From: Methylobacterium sp. NEAU K
GTDB lineage: Bacteria > Pseudomonadota > Alphaproteobacteria > Rhizobiales > Beijerinckiaceae
Assembly (NCBI RefSeq): GCF_030700285.1
Contig: NZ_JAUYZJ010000034.1
Coordinates: 1-52,200, forward strand
Direction of reading: 5' to 3'
DNA: 52,200 nt
Part shown: positions 7,582 to 18,482 of the stretch, piece after piece
How positions within the stretch are numbered: the stretch's first letter is position 1
How the letters are laid out: each line of letters begins with the position of its first letter
Made by a program: the position numbers and the translations under genes
Notes under the pieces: model-generated
Databases searched by the model: none
What the model was told of the DNA's origin: nothing
The model's input: only the letters and a program-made list of their open reading frames with translations

Positions 7582-9125
7582 GGTCGTCCCATTGGCAGAA
7601 GACTTTTCGCACGGTGGTGGTGGCCCTGGCGCTCGGGGCGATCACGGCGGCACTCTGGCACTTGCGCGCAGAGACGGACGGGCTCGCGATCGAGGCTGTC
7701 TCGATCGATGGGACCCCGGCGACGATCTTCCGCGCGGAGGCCGCGCCGGCTGGGCCTGTCGTCGTGATCGCCCATGGCTTTGCCGGATCGCAGCAGTTGA
7801 TGCTGCCCTTCGCGACCACCCTGGCGCATGCCGGGTATGTCGCCGTGACCTTCGACTTTCCCGGCCACGGCCGCAACCCGGCTCCGCTGACCGGCAGCAT
7901 CACCCGAGAGGACGGCGCCACCCGCAATCTGGTCGCGGTGACGGCGCGGGTCGCCGAGCGGGTCCGGACGGTTGGGGATGGCCGCCTCGCGGTGCTCGGC
8001 CACTCGATGGCCTCGGATATCGTCGTGCGCGTCGCGCAGGCGTTGCCCGGCGTGGCCGCGACCGTCGCGGTCTCGATGTTCTCGCCAGCCGTGACGCGGG
8101 AGAGCCCGCGCGACCTGCTGGTGATCGTCGGTGGCTGGGAAGTGGCCCTGCGCCGGGAGGCCCTGCGGGCGGTCGGGCTGGTCTCGGCGCCCGAGGCACC
8201 CTGCGAGAACGTCACCTACGGCGACCCCGCTGGCGGCACGGCGCGCCGTGCCGCGGTCTCGGAGGGCGTCGAGCACATCGGCGTGCTGTATGCCCGCGCC
8301 AGTCTGGTGGAGGCCGTCGCTTGGCTCGATGGAGCCTTCGGAAGGTCGCCGCCCGCGCAGGGGCGGATCGATCGGCGCGGCCCCTGGATCCTCGTGCTGC
8401 TCGCCGGCGTCGTGGCACTGGCCTGGCCGGCCTCGCATCTCCTGCCGGTGGTCAGCCGGTTTCCCCGCGGCGCGGGCCTCGGCTGGCAGCGCCTGTGGCC
8501 GGCGCTCGTCGTCCCCGCCCTCGCCACGCCGCTCGTCTTGCGCGTGCTGCCGACCCACGTCCTGCCGGTGCTGGTCGCGGATTACCTGGCGGCTCATTTC
8601 GCGGTGTACGGCCTGCTCACCGCCGGTTGCCTCCGGTGGCTGCGGCATCGATCCGCCTCGGCGCGGGACACCGCGCCGCCAGCGGCAGTCGCGGCGCTGG
8701 CCGCCGGAGCGTTGGCCGTCACCCTCTACGGCTTCGTCGGGCTCGTGCTGCCGATCGATGCCTACGTGACTGCCTTCGTGCCGGGGCCGAACCGGGTCAT
8801 CCTTGTCCTGGCGATGCTCGTCGGCACTGGCCCGTTCTTTCTCGCCGACGAGTGGCTGACGCGCGGGGCGGGCGCCGGGCGGGGCGCCTACGCCGCCTCG
8901 AAGCTCGCCTTCCTGCTGTCGCTGGGGCTCGCCGTCGGGCTCGATTTCGGGCGCCTGTTCTTCCTCGTCATCATCGTGCCTGTGATCGTGCTGTTCTTCC
9001 TCGTCTACGGGGCGATCGGCACGTGGGCCTACGGGCGCACCGGCCATCCCTGGGTGGCCGGGATCGCCAACGCGATCGCCTTCGCCTGGGCGATCGGCGT
9101 CACTTTCCCCCTGCTGGCCGGGTGA
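7578..9125 (+). CDS. Membrane-anchored alpha/beta hydrolase with C-terminal polytopic domain
   Basis: 515 residues from GTG 7578, which overlaps the bciB stop by 4 nt. An N-terminal membrane anchor (about residues 11-27) precedes an alpha/beta-hydrolase fold with oxyanion motif IAHGFAG (residues ~64-70), FDFPGHG (~92-98) and nucleophile elbow GHSMAS (Ser143). The candidate catalytic His may be EHIGVLY. From about residue 265 to the end there are several hydrophobic segments forming a polytopic domain. The substrate is unknown. Placement between bciB and bchG suggests action on a membrane lipid or pigment ester. Chlorophyll dephytylases are also alpha/beta hydrolases, so a pigment phytyl-esterase is conceivable but unproven. 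An unrelated lipase or peptidase activity is equally possible on sequence alone. Confidence 0.8.
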   Translation: MRSSHWQKTFRTVVVALALGAITAALWHLRAETDGLAIEAVSIDGTPATIFRAEAAPAGPVVVIAHGFAGSQQLMLPFATTLAHAGYVAVTFDFPGHGRNPAPLTGSITREDGATRNLVAVTARVAERVRTVGDGRLAVLGHSMASDIVVRVAQALPGVAATVAVSMFSPAVTRESPRDLLVIVGGWEVALRREALRAVGLVSAPEAPCENVTYGDPAGGTARRAAVSEGVEHIGVLYARASLVEAVAWLDGAFGRSPPAQGRIDRRGPWILVLLAGVVALAWPASHLLPVVSRFPRGAGLGWQRLWPALVVPALATPLVLRVLPTHVLPVLVADYLAAHFAVYGLLTAGCLRWLRHRSASARDTAPPAAVAALAAGALAVTLYGFVGLVLPIDAYVTAFVPGPNRVILVLAMLVGTGPFFLADEWLTRGAGAGRGAYAASKLAFLLSLGLAVGLDFGRLFFLVIIVPVIVLFFLVYGAIGTWAYGRTGHPWVAGIANAIAFAWAIGVTFPLLAG

Positions 9126-9200
9126 TCGGGAACTCGCCACGGCCGATCAATCCACGCGACGGCATCGGGTCCGCTGCCGTCGCATCCTGGAAACCAGCGC

Positions 9201-10094
9201 ATGATCTCGACGAACCGGACCACGCCCGCCCCCTCCGCCGTGCTGGAGCTCCTCAAACCGGTGACCTGGTTCCCACCGATGTGGGCCTTCGGCTGCGGCG
9301 TCGTGGCGTCGGGGATGCCGCTCGCCGGTCGATGGGGGCTTGCGCTGGCCGGCATCGTGCTCGCCGGCCCCCTGGTCTGCGCCGCGAGCCAGGCCGTGAA
9401 CGACTGGTACGACCGCGAGGTCGACGCCATCAACGAGCCGAACCGTCCGATCCCTTCGGGGCGCATTCCCGGCACCTGGGGTTTCCGGATCGCCGTCGTA
9501 TGGACCGCTCTCTCGCTGCTGCTGGCGCTGACCCTCGGGCGCTGGGTCTTCGCAGCCGCCCTCGTCGGGCTGGTGCTCGCGTGGGCCTACAGCGCCCCGC
9601 CGCTCCGGCTGAAGCAGAACGGCTGGTGGGGCAACCTCGCCTGCGGGCTCTGCTACGAGGGTCTCGCCTGGGTGACAGGGGCGGCCGTGATGATCGGGGG
9701 CGCCCTGCCGCCGCTCCCGTCCCTGATGCTCGCGCTCCTCTATAGCCTGGGCGCCCACGGCATCATGACGCTCAACGACTTCAAGTCGGTCGCGGGCGAC
9801 CTCCGGATGGGTATCCGCTCGCTCCCGGCGATGCTCGGGGCCGCCCGTGCGGCCCGGGTCGCATGCTGGGTCATGGGGCTGCCGCAGGTCGTCGTGATCG
9901 GCCTGCTCCTGCACTGGGGCAGAGCGATCGAGGCCGCGATCGTCGTCATTCTGCTGACCGGGCAACTCCTGATGATGCAGCGCTTTCTCGCCGCCCCGAC
10001 CGACCGGGCGATCTGGTACAGCGGCTTCGGGGTTCCGCTCTATGTGCTCGGCATGCTTGCGAGTGCCATCGCGGTCCGGGGTGCGATCGGATGA
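9201..10094 (+). CDS. bchG: Bacteriochlorophyll/chlorophyll synthase BchG (UbiA family)
   Basis: BchG esterifies bacteriochlorophyllide with geranylgeranyl or phytyl diphosphate at the membrane, the last assembly step of bacteriochlorophyll. The 297-residue product has the UbiA-family Asp-rich motif NDWYDREVDAINEPNRPIP and the second motif LNDFKSVAGD. It also shows the BchG-typical stretches LELLKPVTWFPPMWAF, AWAYSAPPLRLKQNGWWG and LCYEGLAWVTGAAVM, plus about eight hydrophobic helices. The NEPNRPIPSGRI version separates BchG from ubiquinone or heme O prenyltransferases. It lies 75 bp after the hydrolase and overlaps the cytochrome b561 start (ATGA). In most purple bacteria bchG is next to bchP and pucC-like genes; neither is here. 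Confidence 0.93.
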   Translation: MISTNRTTPAPSAVLELLKPVTWFPPMWAFGCGVVASGMPLAGRWGLALAGIVLAGPLVCAASQAVNDWYDREVDAINEPNRPIPSGRIPGTWGFRIAVVWTALSLLLALTLGRWVFAAALVGLVLAWAYSAPPLRLKQNGWWGNLACGLCYEGLAWVTGAAVMIGGALPPLPSLMLALLYSLGAHGIMTLNDFKSVAGDLRMGIRSLPAMLGAARAARVACWVMGLPQVVVIGLLLHWGRAIEAAIVVILLTGQLLMMQRFLAAPTDRAIWYSGFGVPLYVLGMLASAIAVRGAIG

Positions 10095-10930
10095 TGGCGG
10101 CGGGGTACCTGAGCCTGGCGGTATTCCTGGCGGTGACGCTCAACCACGCCGATCGCTGGCTGCGCGCGGCCGGCACCGCCGCCGTCGCCCTCGGCTTGGC
10201 GATGATCAGTCTTTCGATCCTGCTGGCCGACTTGGACGGGACCCTCACGGCCCGGATGAATGCACCCACGCCGCTCACGCGCCTCACGCCCTTCATCCTC
10301 AACATCCAGGCGCTTGTGGCGGGCGCGGCGGTCCCGTTCCTCGTGTGGGCGGCCTGGGCGCAGACGCGGCGTGTGGCGTCGGCTCCGCCCCTGCGGAACG
10401 GGGCGGCCCGGTTCGGGCTGCTGTCGCGCTATGCCCACTGGATCACGGCTACGCTGATGCTCTGCAGCCTGCCGATGGGTCTGTTCCTATCGGTCCTTCC
10501 GGGAGGCTCGCCGGAACGCGCCACGTTCCTCGCCGCGCACGAAACGATGGGTCTGACCCTCGTCATTGTCGTCGCCCTCAGGATCGCCGTGCTGCTGACG
10601 ACGCCCGCGCCCGGCTTGCCACAGGCGCTCCAACCTTGGGAGCGACGGGCCGCCCGGACGCTTCACCTGCTCCTGTACGGCCTCATCGTCGCCTTTCCCG
10701 CGAGCGGATTGTTGATGTCCGCCTATCAAGGCGCGGATGTATGGTTTTACGGCTGGCTGCTTCCGCAGATTGTCGCCCCGGAGGCGAAAACGGCCGCGCT
10801 CTGGGCGGCTATACATGGATGGCTGCTTCCGGCGGTTTTCTATGCGGCCATCCTGGCGCATGTCGGTGCGGTGCTCAAACATCACTTCACGGACGGATGC
10901 GTCCACGACGTCCGGCGAATGATCACATGA
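10091..10930 (+). CDS. Cytochrome b561-type membrane protein with extra N-terminal membrane domain
   Basis: 279 residues, translationally coupled to bchG by an ATGA overlap (ATG 10091; ATG 10094 is also possible). The C-terminal ~170 residues match the bacterial cytochrome b561 (CybB-like) four-helix fold. Candidate heme-b histidines are in YAHWITA, AAHETMG, RTLHLLLYG and LAHVGAVLKHHF. The first ~100 residues add three hydrophobic segments not usual for the ~180-aa b561 family. Such proteins typically move electrons between quinol and an acceptor in the membrane. Coupling to bchG and bciB suggests it serves redox chemistry on pigment or the photosynthetic membrane, but this is inference. A short hairpin and AT-rich DNA follow the gene. 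Confidence 0.82.
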   Translation: MMAAGYLSLAVFLAVTLNHADRWLRAAGTAAVALGLAMISLSILLADLDGTLTARMNAPTPLTRLTPFILNIQALVAGAAVPFLVWAAWAQTRRVASAPPLRNGAARFGLLSRYAHWITATLMLCSLPMGLFLSVLPGGSPERATFLAAHETMGLTLVIVVALRIAVLLTTPAPGLPQALQPWERRAARTLHLLLYGLIVAFPASGLLMSAYQGADVWFYGWLLPQIVAPEAKTAALWAAIHGWLLPAVFYAAILAHVGAVLKHHFTDGCVHDVRRMIT

Positions 10931-11533
10931 CGGCCCGCGGCGCCCGCCGCACTGCGCCGAACGACCGTTGTAATAAAGTCGACATCTCTATCGTCTATGT
11001 ATTGAAGCAATAATTGCTTTGTCGGTGAAATCGGTAAATATGATTATCTGAAATATATATACGGTAACTACGTAAATATATATTTCGTTTTATCAGTTGT
11101 CACAAATATTCAGTGCTGATATAGCACAAATCTGGACATTCCAGCCGGCATTTGTGAATGCCTTGTACGGTCTCCAGTCGAAGGACGCGCGGTGCCTGTC
11201 GCCGTCTTTGCTTCCCTGCGCTCGCGATGACGGCGCGGGACGATCGGCCGAGCGAGTCAACCGGCGATGTATTGCGCGTGCTGGCCTTCGAGCGCGAGCC
11301 GCCCGCATCGAGCGCCGACAGCGCCAGTAGACGCCGGGTGTGATCTGGATCGCGCGAACCCTTGGCCAGGGCACGCAGGCCCTCGGCGTCGAACTCCGAC
11401 CGCAGCAGCCATCCCAGCCGCCTCGGGTTCGAAACCCGAGGACAGGATCACAACGCCGCTGCAGCCGCCACACCGCGTGAGTCACGCTCAGTGAGCCTTG
11501 GTATAAGGCTCTGTTGGTGTAGGAGTTCTCCGA
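10931..11533. other. Gene-free, partly AT-rich stretch between cytochrome b561 and lpd, with two hairpins
   Basis: No convincing coding sequence is present. The first ~150 bases, from about 10970, are AT-rich and mirror the AT-rich leader on the other side of the bciB operon. They contain AAGCAA-TAA-TTGCTT (11005-11019), a weak terminator-like hairpin for the plus-strand operon. GC content then rises, with no recognised gene. A 9-bp perfect inverted repeat with 3-nt loop (11421-11441) sits about 90 bp beyond the lpd stop and could terminate the minus-strand pdh operon, although no T-run follows. Confidence 0.5.
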
Positions 11534-12973
<1,440 letters not shown>

Positions 12974-12986
12974 CGTGTGCTCCGGC

Positions 12987-14387
12987 TTAGACCAGCATGC
13001 CCATCGGGTTCTCGATCAGCCCCTTGAAGGCCGAGACCAGCTCCGCGCCGAGAGCCCCGTCGAGCACGCGGTGGTCGCAGGACAGGGTGCAGGTCATCAC
13101 CTGGACCACCGCCGGTGCCCCGTCCTTGACGACGACGCGCTTCTCGCCGGCGCCCACCGCCAGGATGCTGGATTGAGGCGGGTTGATCACCGCGGTGAAG
13201 TGCTTGATGCCGAACATGCCGAGGTTCGACACCGAGGTGACGCCGCCCTGGTACTCTTCCGGCTTGAGCTTCTTGGCCCGGGCGCGGGCGGCGAAGTCCT
13301 TCATCTCCTTGGAGATGGTGGAGAGAGTCTTCTCGTCGGCCCGGCGGATCACCGGAGTGAACAGGCCGCCGTCGATCGCCACCGCGACGCCGACCTCGGC
13401 CTGCTTGAAGCGCAGCACCCGGTCCTCGGCCCAGACGGCATTGGCGGCGGGCACGCGGGTGAGCGCCAGGCCCATCGCCTTGATGACGAAGTCGTTGACC
13501 GACAGCTTGAATGCCGGCTTGCCGTCCTTGTCCTTTCCTGCGGAGGCATTCAGCGTCTCGCGCAGCTTCATCAGCGCGTCGAGTTCGCAATCCACCGTGA
13601 GGTAGAAGTGCGGTGCGACCTGCATCGCCTCGGTGAGGCGCTTGGCGATGGTCTTGCGCATACCGTCTAGGGGCACTTCCTCGTAGGAGCCCTTGGCGTA
13701 GAAACCCTTGACCTGATCGACCGTGAGGCCGGCCGGCGCAGCGCCTGCGGGGGCCGCCTTCGGGGCTGGCGCTGCGGCCTTCGATACCTCGGCGGCGGCC
13801 TGCGCAGCCGGCGCCTTGGTGGTCCCGGAGGCCTTGGCCGCCTGGACGTCGCGGGCGATGATGCGCCCGTGCGGGCCGGTCCCCTCCACGGCAGCGAGAT
13901 CGACGCCGTCCTGCTTGGCGATCCGGCGCGCGAGCGGCGACGCGAACACCCGCCCGCCCGCACCACCCTGCGGGGTGCCGCCGGGCTGCGCGCCCTCCGG
14001 CGCCGCGTTCACCCGCTCGTAGGACATGTGGCCGCCGCCCGGAGTGGTGTTCTGGTCGGCCGGCGACGGCGCGGCGGCGGGCTTTGGCTCGGGCGAAGCC
14101 TTCCCGTTGGCGCCGCCCGCGGCCTGGACGCTCGACGGGTCCTCGCCCTCCGCGGCGATCACCGCGATCAGGTCGTTGACCGGCACGTCGGCGGTGCCTT
14201 CGGGCACGACGATCTTGGCGAGCACGCCCTCGTCGATGGCCTCGACCTCCATGGTCGCCTTGTCGGTCTCGATTTCGGCCAGCACGTCGCCGGATTTCAC
14301 GGCGTCGCCCTCCTTCTTGAGCCACTTGGCGAGGTTGCCCTTCTCCATGGTGGGCGAGAGGGCGGGCATCAGCACGTTGATCGGCAT
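12987..14387 (-). CDS. pdhC: Pyruvate dehydrogenase E2, dihydrolipoamide acetyltransferase
   Basis: E2 transfers the acetyl group from lipoamide to CoA and forms the complex core. In the 466-residue product, residues ~1-80 are a lipoyl domain with lipoyl-lysine motif ETDKATMEVEA. An Ala/Pro-rich linker follows, then a peripheral subunit-binding domain (FASPLARRIAKQDGVDL...GPHGRIIARDV). The C-terminal acetyltransferase domain ends with the catalytic motif DHRVLDGALGAEL. The frame is open further upstream, but ATG 14387 (MPINVLMPALSPTME) gives the normal lipoyl-domain start. Its lipoyl-coding DNA is 95% identical over 158 bp to that of pdhB. It starts 4 bp after the Uma2 gene stop, so the two are probably co-transcribed. 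Confidence 0.96.
   Translation of the reverse strand: MPINVLMPALSPTMEKGNLAKWLKKEGDAVKSGDVLAEIETDKATMEVEAIDEGVLAKIVVPEGTADVPVNDLIAVIAAEGEDPSSVQAAGGANGKASPEPKPAAAPSPADQNTTPGGGHMSYERVNAAPEGAQPGGTPQGGAGGRVFASPLARRIAKQDGVDLAAVEGTGPHGRIIARDVQAAKASGTTKAPAAQAAAEVSKAAAPAPKAAPAGAAPAGLTVDQVKGFYAKGSYEEVPLDGMRKTIAKRLTEAMQVAPHFYLTVDCELDALMKLRETLNASAGKDKDGKPAFKLSVNDFVIKAMGLALTRVPAANAVWAEDRVLRFKQAEVGVAVAIDGGLFTPVIRRADEKTLSTISKEMKDFAARARAKKLKPEEYQGGVTSVSNLGMFGIKHFTAVINPPQSSILAVGAGEKRVVVKDGAPAVVQVMTCTLSCDHRVLDGALGAELVSAFKGLIENPMGMLV
14212..14369 (-). repeat. Lipoyl-domain DNA repeat, copy in pdhC (partner 16619-16776)
   Basis: Aligned without gaps against 16619-16776, these 158 bases differ at only 8 positions by eye (about 95% identity). 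Both copies encode nearly the same 53-residue lipoyl segment around ETDKATMEVEA. The linker sequences outside differ strongly. Recent gene conversion or duplication between the two lipoyl domains is the simplest reading. Confidence 0.85.
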
Positions 14388-14391
14388 GGCA

Positions 14392-14985
14392 TCAGGTCTC
14401 GGGCAAGGCCGGGGCGGCCGGATCGTCGAAGGGGAAGAGGTCGTCGAGGGGGAACGGGACGGCGTCGAAGGGCGGCAGGGCCACGGTCTCGCCGCGCTGG
14501 ATGGTGGCGAGGAGCAGCCAGCGCCCGTCCGTGAGGGCGAAGCCTTCCAGCACGCCCGCGGCTGGATCGAGCAGCCAGAGATGGCCGACTCCCGCCTCTG
14601 CGTAGATGCGGCGCTTGCGGCCACGGTCGAGGCGGATCGTGGCCGGTGAGAGGATCTCGCACACCCAGTCCGGCGCGATCTCGATGAAGGCGGCATCGAA
14701 GTCGGTCGGCACCCGCTCGCGGCGCCAAGCGGCCAGATCGGGCACGACCACATGGGGGCCGAGATGAAGCTCCGGCTCGACCATGAAGATCCAGCCGCCG
14801 GGACCGCCGCGCCCATAGCGGAACGGGGTTCCCAGCAAGGTGGACAGGTCGGACGCCGCCATCGCGTGTCGCGGTCGCGGCCGTGGATGCGTCTCCAGCG
14901 TCCCGTCGACGATCTCGGCCACCAGATGGTCCGGGACTGCTTCGAGATCGGCGTAGATCGCCAGTCGGATCGCTGCCTCAGCCAT
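14392..14985 (-). CDS. Uma2 family (DUF820) putative PD-(D/E)XK endonuclease
   Basis: The 197-residue protein has the Uma2 pattern: an N-terminal HLVAEIVDG segment, then VEPELHLGPHVVVPDLAAWRRER with the conserved PD, then EIAPDWVCEILSPAT with the active-site Glu, and IYAEAGVGHLWLLDPAAGVLEGF. This family has a restriction-endonuclease-like fold and is often found singly next to unrelated genes; the biological role is not established. It lies inside the pyruvate dehydrogenase operon, between DUF5076 and pdhC, with only 4 bp to pdhC. It is therefore probably a late insertion that kept the operon transcribed. The product is Pro-rich at the C-terminus. Confidence 0.85.
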   Translation of the reverse strand: MAEAAIRLAIYADLEAVPDHLVAEIVDGTLETHPRPRPRHAMAASDLSTLLGTPFRYGRGGPGGWIFMVEPELHLGPHVVVPDLAAWRRERVPTDFDAAFIEIAPDWVCEILSPATIRLDRGRKRRIYAEAGVGHLWLLDPAAGVLEGFALTDGRWLLLATIQRGETVALPPFDAVPFPLDDLFPFDDPAAPALPET

Positions 14986-15003
14986 GGTCGGATACCGCCA
15001 TCG

Positions 15004-15279
15004 CTAGTTGAAGCCGCCGGGGTCGAGCCCCTCGGCCTCCCAGCCTGCGCGGATGCGCTCGAAGGCCTCCTCCTCCGAAAGGTCGGTCTCCAGTGCGTAG
15101 GCGCGGGCGGCTTGGCGAGCGAGATCGGCCAGCAGGCGGCCCCAGGTCGCGGGATCGTCGAAGGAGCGGCGCAGGGCGATGCTCACGGCGCCGTCCACCA
15201 CGGCCGCGCGCAGCACCTCGACGCCGCCCTGTTCGCGGGCATCCGGCGGGATGGCGAGTTCGGCGAAGTCGTTGCTCAT
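15004..15279 (-). CDS. DUF5076-domain small protein
   Basis: A 91-residue acidic protein beginning MSNDFAELAIPPDAREQGG and containing WGRLLADLARQAARAYALET and a C-terminal IRAGWEAEG helix. This resembles the alphaproteobacterial DUF5076 family, which is typically ~90-100 residues and found near the pdh genes. Function is unknown; no catalytic residues or membrane segments are visible. It is 18 bp upstream of the Uma2 gene and 69 bp downstream of pdhB on the same strand, so it is probably in the pdh transcript. Confidence 0.7.
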   Translation of the reverse strand: MSNDFAELAIPPDAREQGGVEVLRAAVVDGAVSIALRRSFDDPATWGRLLADLARQAARAYALETDLSEEEAFERIRAGWEAEGLDPGGFN

Positions 15280-15348
15280 GGGGCGCCGGCTTGTCCTCGA
15301 ACCCGTGCACGGAGGGGGCGCGGTGAAGCGGTCACGCCCGCTCCGCCG

Positions 15349-16794
<1,446 letters not shown>

Positions 16795-16852
16795 GCTCAG
16801 CTCTGCGGTCGTCTTTTCGATAAGGGGGCGGCCAGCGGTTTCGTCCGCGCGT

Positions 16853-17926
16853 TCAGGCGTGCGCGTCCAGCAGGATGTCGGTCCAGAGTTCCGCGGGATC
16901 CGGCTCGGGATCGTTGGTGGCGAACTCGGCCGCCGCGTTGACGGTCTCGCGGACCTTGGCGTCGGTCGCCTTGATCTCCGCCTCCGGCACCCCGTGCAGC
17001 TCGAGCAGGCGCTTGCGCACCATCTCGATCGGGTCGTGCTCGTCGCGCATCTTCGAGACCTCGTCCTTGGTCCGGTACTTGGCCGGATCGGACATGGAGT
17101 GGCCGCGATAGCGGTAGGTCTGCATCTCCAGGATGTAGGGGCCCTGGCCCGAGCGGGCGTGCTCCACCGCCCGGGTGGCGGCCTCGCGCACTGTGCGCAC
17201 GTCCATACCGTCGACCTGCTCGCCCGGGATGCCGAAGGAGAGGCCGCGCTTGGAGAAGTCCGTCTGCGCCGAGGCCCGGGCCACCGAGGTGCCCATGGCG
17301 TAGCGGTTGTTCTCGATCACGTAGACCACCGGCAGCTTCCAGAGAGCCGCCATGTTGAAGCTCTCGTAGACCTGGCCCTGGTTGGCCGCGCCGTCACCCA
17401 TATAGGTGAGGCTGACCTTGCCGTTGTCCCGGTAATGGTCGGCGAAGGCGAGGCCGGTACCGAGCGAGACCTGGGCGCCGACGATGCCGTGGCCGCCGAA
17501 GAACTGCTTCTCGCGGCTGAACATGTGCATGGAGCCGCCCTTGCCGCGGCTGTAGCCGCCCCGGCGTCCGGTCAGCTCGGCCATCACGCCCTTCGGGTCC
17601 ATGCCACAGGCCAGCATGTGGCCGTGGTCGCGGTAGCCGGTAATGACCTGGTCGCCCTCGACCGAGGCCATCTGCATGCCGATCACCACGGCTTCCTGGC
17701 CGATATAGAGGTGGCAGAAGCCGCCGATCAGGCCCATGCCGTAGAGCTGGCCGGCCTTCTCCTCGAAGCGCCGGATCAGCAGCATCTCGTGATAGGCGTG
17801 GAGGTCCTCCGCGCGGGTGAATTGCGGCATGTTCGGCGCCGGCTTGTGCGCCTCGGCGGCCTGGGGGCTCGCGACCGGCGGTTCCGAAGGCGAAGCGTCC
17901 TTTGCAGGCTCCTTGGCAGCGTCCAT
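16853..17926 (-). CDS. pdhA: Pyruvate dehydrogenase E1 alpha subunit
   Basis: The 357-residue product carries the E1-alpha core: MLLIRRFEEKAGQLYGMGLI, GFCHLYIGQEAVVIG, YRDHGHMLA, GKGGSMHMFS, and the thiamine diphosphate/Mg motif GDGAANQGQVYESFNMAALW ending in NN. The phosphorylation-loop-like YRYRGHSMSDP is also present. The open frame extends to 18001, but ATG 17926 is preceded by GGGGAGAG at a good distance and gives the usual short Ala/Pro N-terminal extension. It is the first catalytic gene of the complex and lies 137 bp after ftsB on the same strand. Confidence 0.96.
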   Translation of the reverse strand: MDAAKEPAKDASPSEPPVASPQAAEAHKPAPNMPQFTRAEDLHAYHEMLLIRRFEEKAGQLYGMGLIGGFCHLYIGQEAVVIGMQMASVEGDQVITGYRDHGHMLACGMDPKGVMAELTGRRGGYSRGKGGSMHMFSREKQFFGGHGIVGAQVSLGTGLAFADHYRDNGKVSLTYMGDGAANQGQVYESFNMAALWKLPVVYVIENNRYAMGTSVARASAQTDFSKRGLSFGIPGEQVDGMDVRTVREAATRAVEHARSGQGPYILEMQTYRYRGHSMSDPAKYRTKDEVSKMRDEHDPIEMVRKRLLELHGVPEAEIKATDAKVRETVNAAAEFATNDPEPDPAELWTDILLDAHA

Positions 17927-18063
17927 CGGCGCTCTCCCCGTGATTCCACGCGACTGGAAGGGGGTGTAGGACAGCGTCGGATGGAAAGCGAGGGCTGCCA
18001 CTCTGACAGGCGGCCGCTCTTGTCAGACAGGACCTGACGTTGTGGGTCGCCGCGCGCGGATGT

Positions 18064-18375
18064 TCAGGGCGTGATGATGACGACGTCGTTGGCGTGGACG
18101 CGTCCGAGCACGATCCGCGCCCGCTCTTCCAGGAGATCGCGGTCGATCTGGTCGCTCTTCAGCAGCGCCACCCGATGCTCCCAGGTCGCGCGCTCGGCCT
18201 TGGCGGCGGCGAGTTCCTGGCTGAGGCCGTAGGCGCGGATCTTCAGCGCCTTCTTGGCTTCGAGGCCGCGGTTGCCGCTCTCGGCCTGCCACACGAAGAA
18301 GCCGACCACGAGCGCCGACAGGGTCCAGAGACCCAGCGGCAACACGACCATTCTGACGCGGCGGCGGACGACCAT
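18064..18375 (-). CDS. ftsB: Septum formation initiator FtsB/DivIC-like protein
   Basis: A 103-residue bitopic protein with a basic cytoplasmic N-terminus (MVVRRRVRM), one transmembrane helix (about residues 10-29) and a periplasmic coiled coil (about 35-80, LSQELAAAKAERATWEHRVALLK). A typical C-terminal ERARIVLGRVHANDVVII follows. In the division machinery FtsB links FtsL and FtsQ. The gene order eno - ftsB - pdhA seen here is common in alphaproteobacteria, which supports the call despite low sequence conservation. The start ATG 18375 leaves the membrane helix intact. Confidence 0.85.
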   Translation of the reverse strand: MVVRRRVRMVVLPLGLWTLSALVVGFFVWQAESGNRGLEAKKALKIRAYGLSQELAAAKAERATWEHRVALLKSDQIDRDLLEERARIVLGRVHANDVVIITP

Positions 18376-18482
18376 GGCGCGAGCCTCGCGCGGAAAGGTT
18401 AATGGAGCTTTTCGCGGCTGCGGGATCGTGCCCCGCGGGTAAGATCGCCGAGATGCCGGATCGAGGGAGCAAACCCGGGTAC

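Noticed and set aside
11501..11525. IS6-type terminal repeat (GGCTCTGTTG) near 11508
   Set aside because: Only about ten bases match and no partner end or transposase is nearby.
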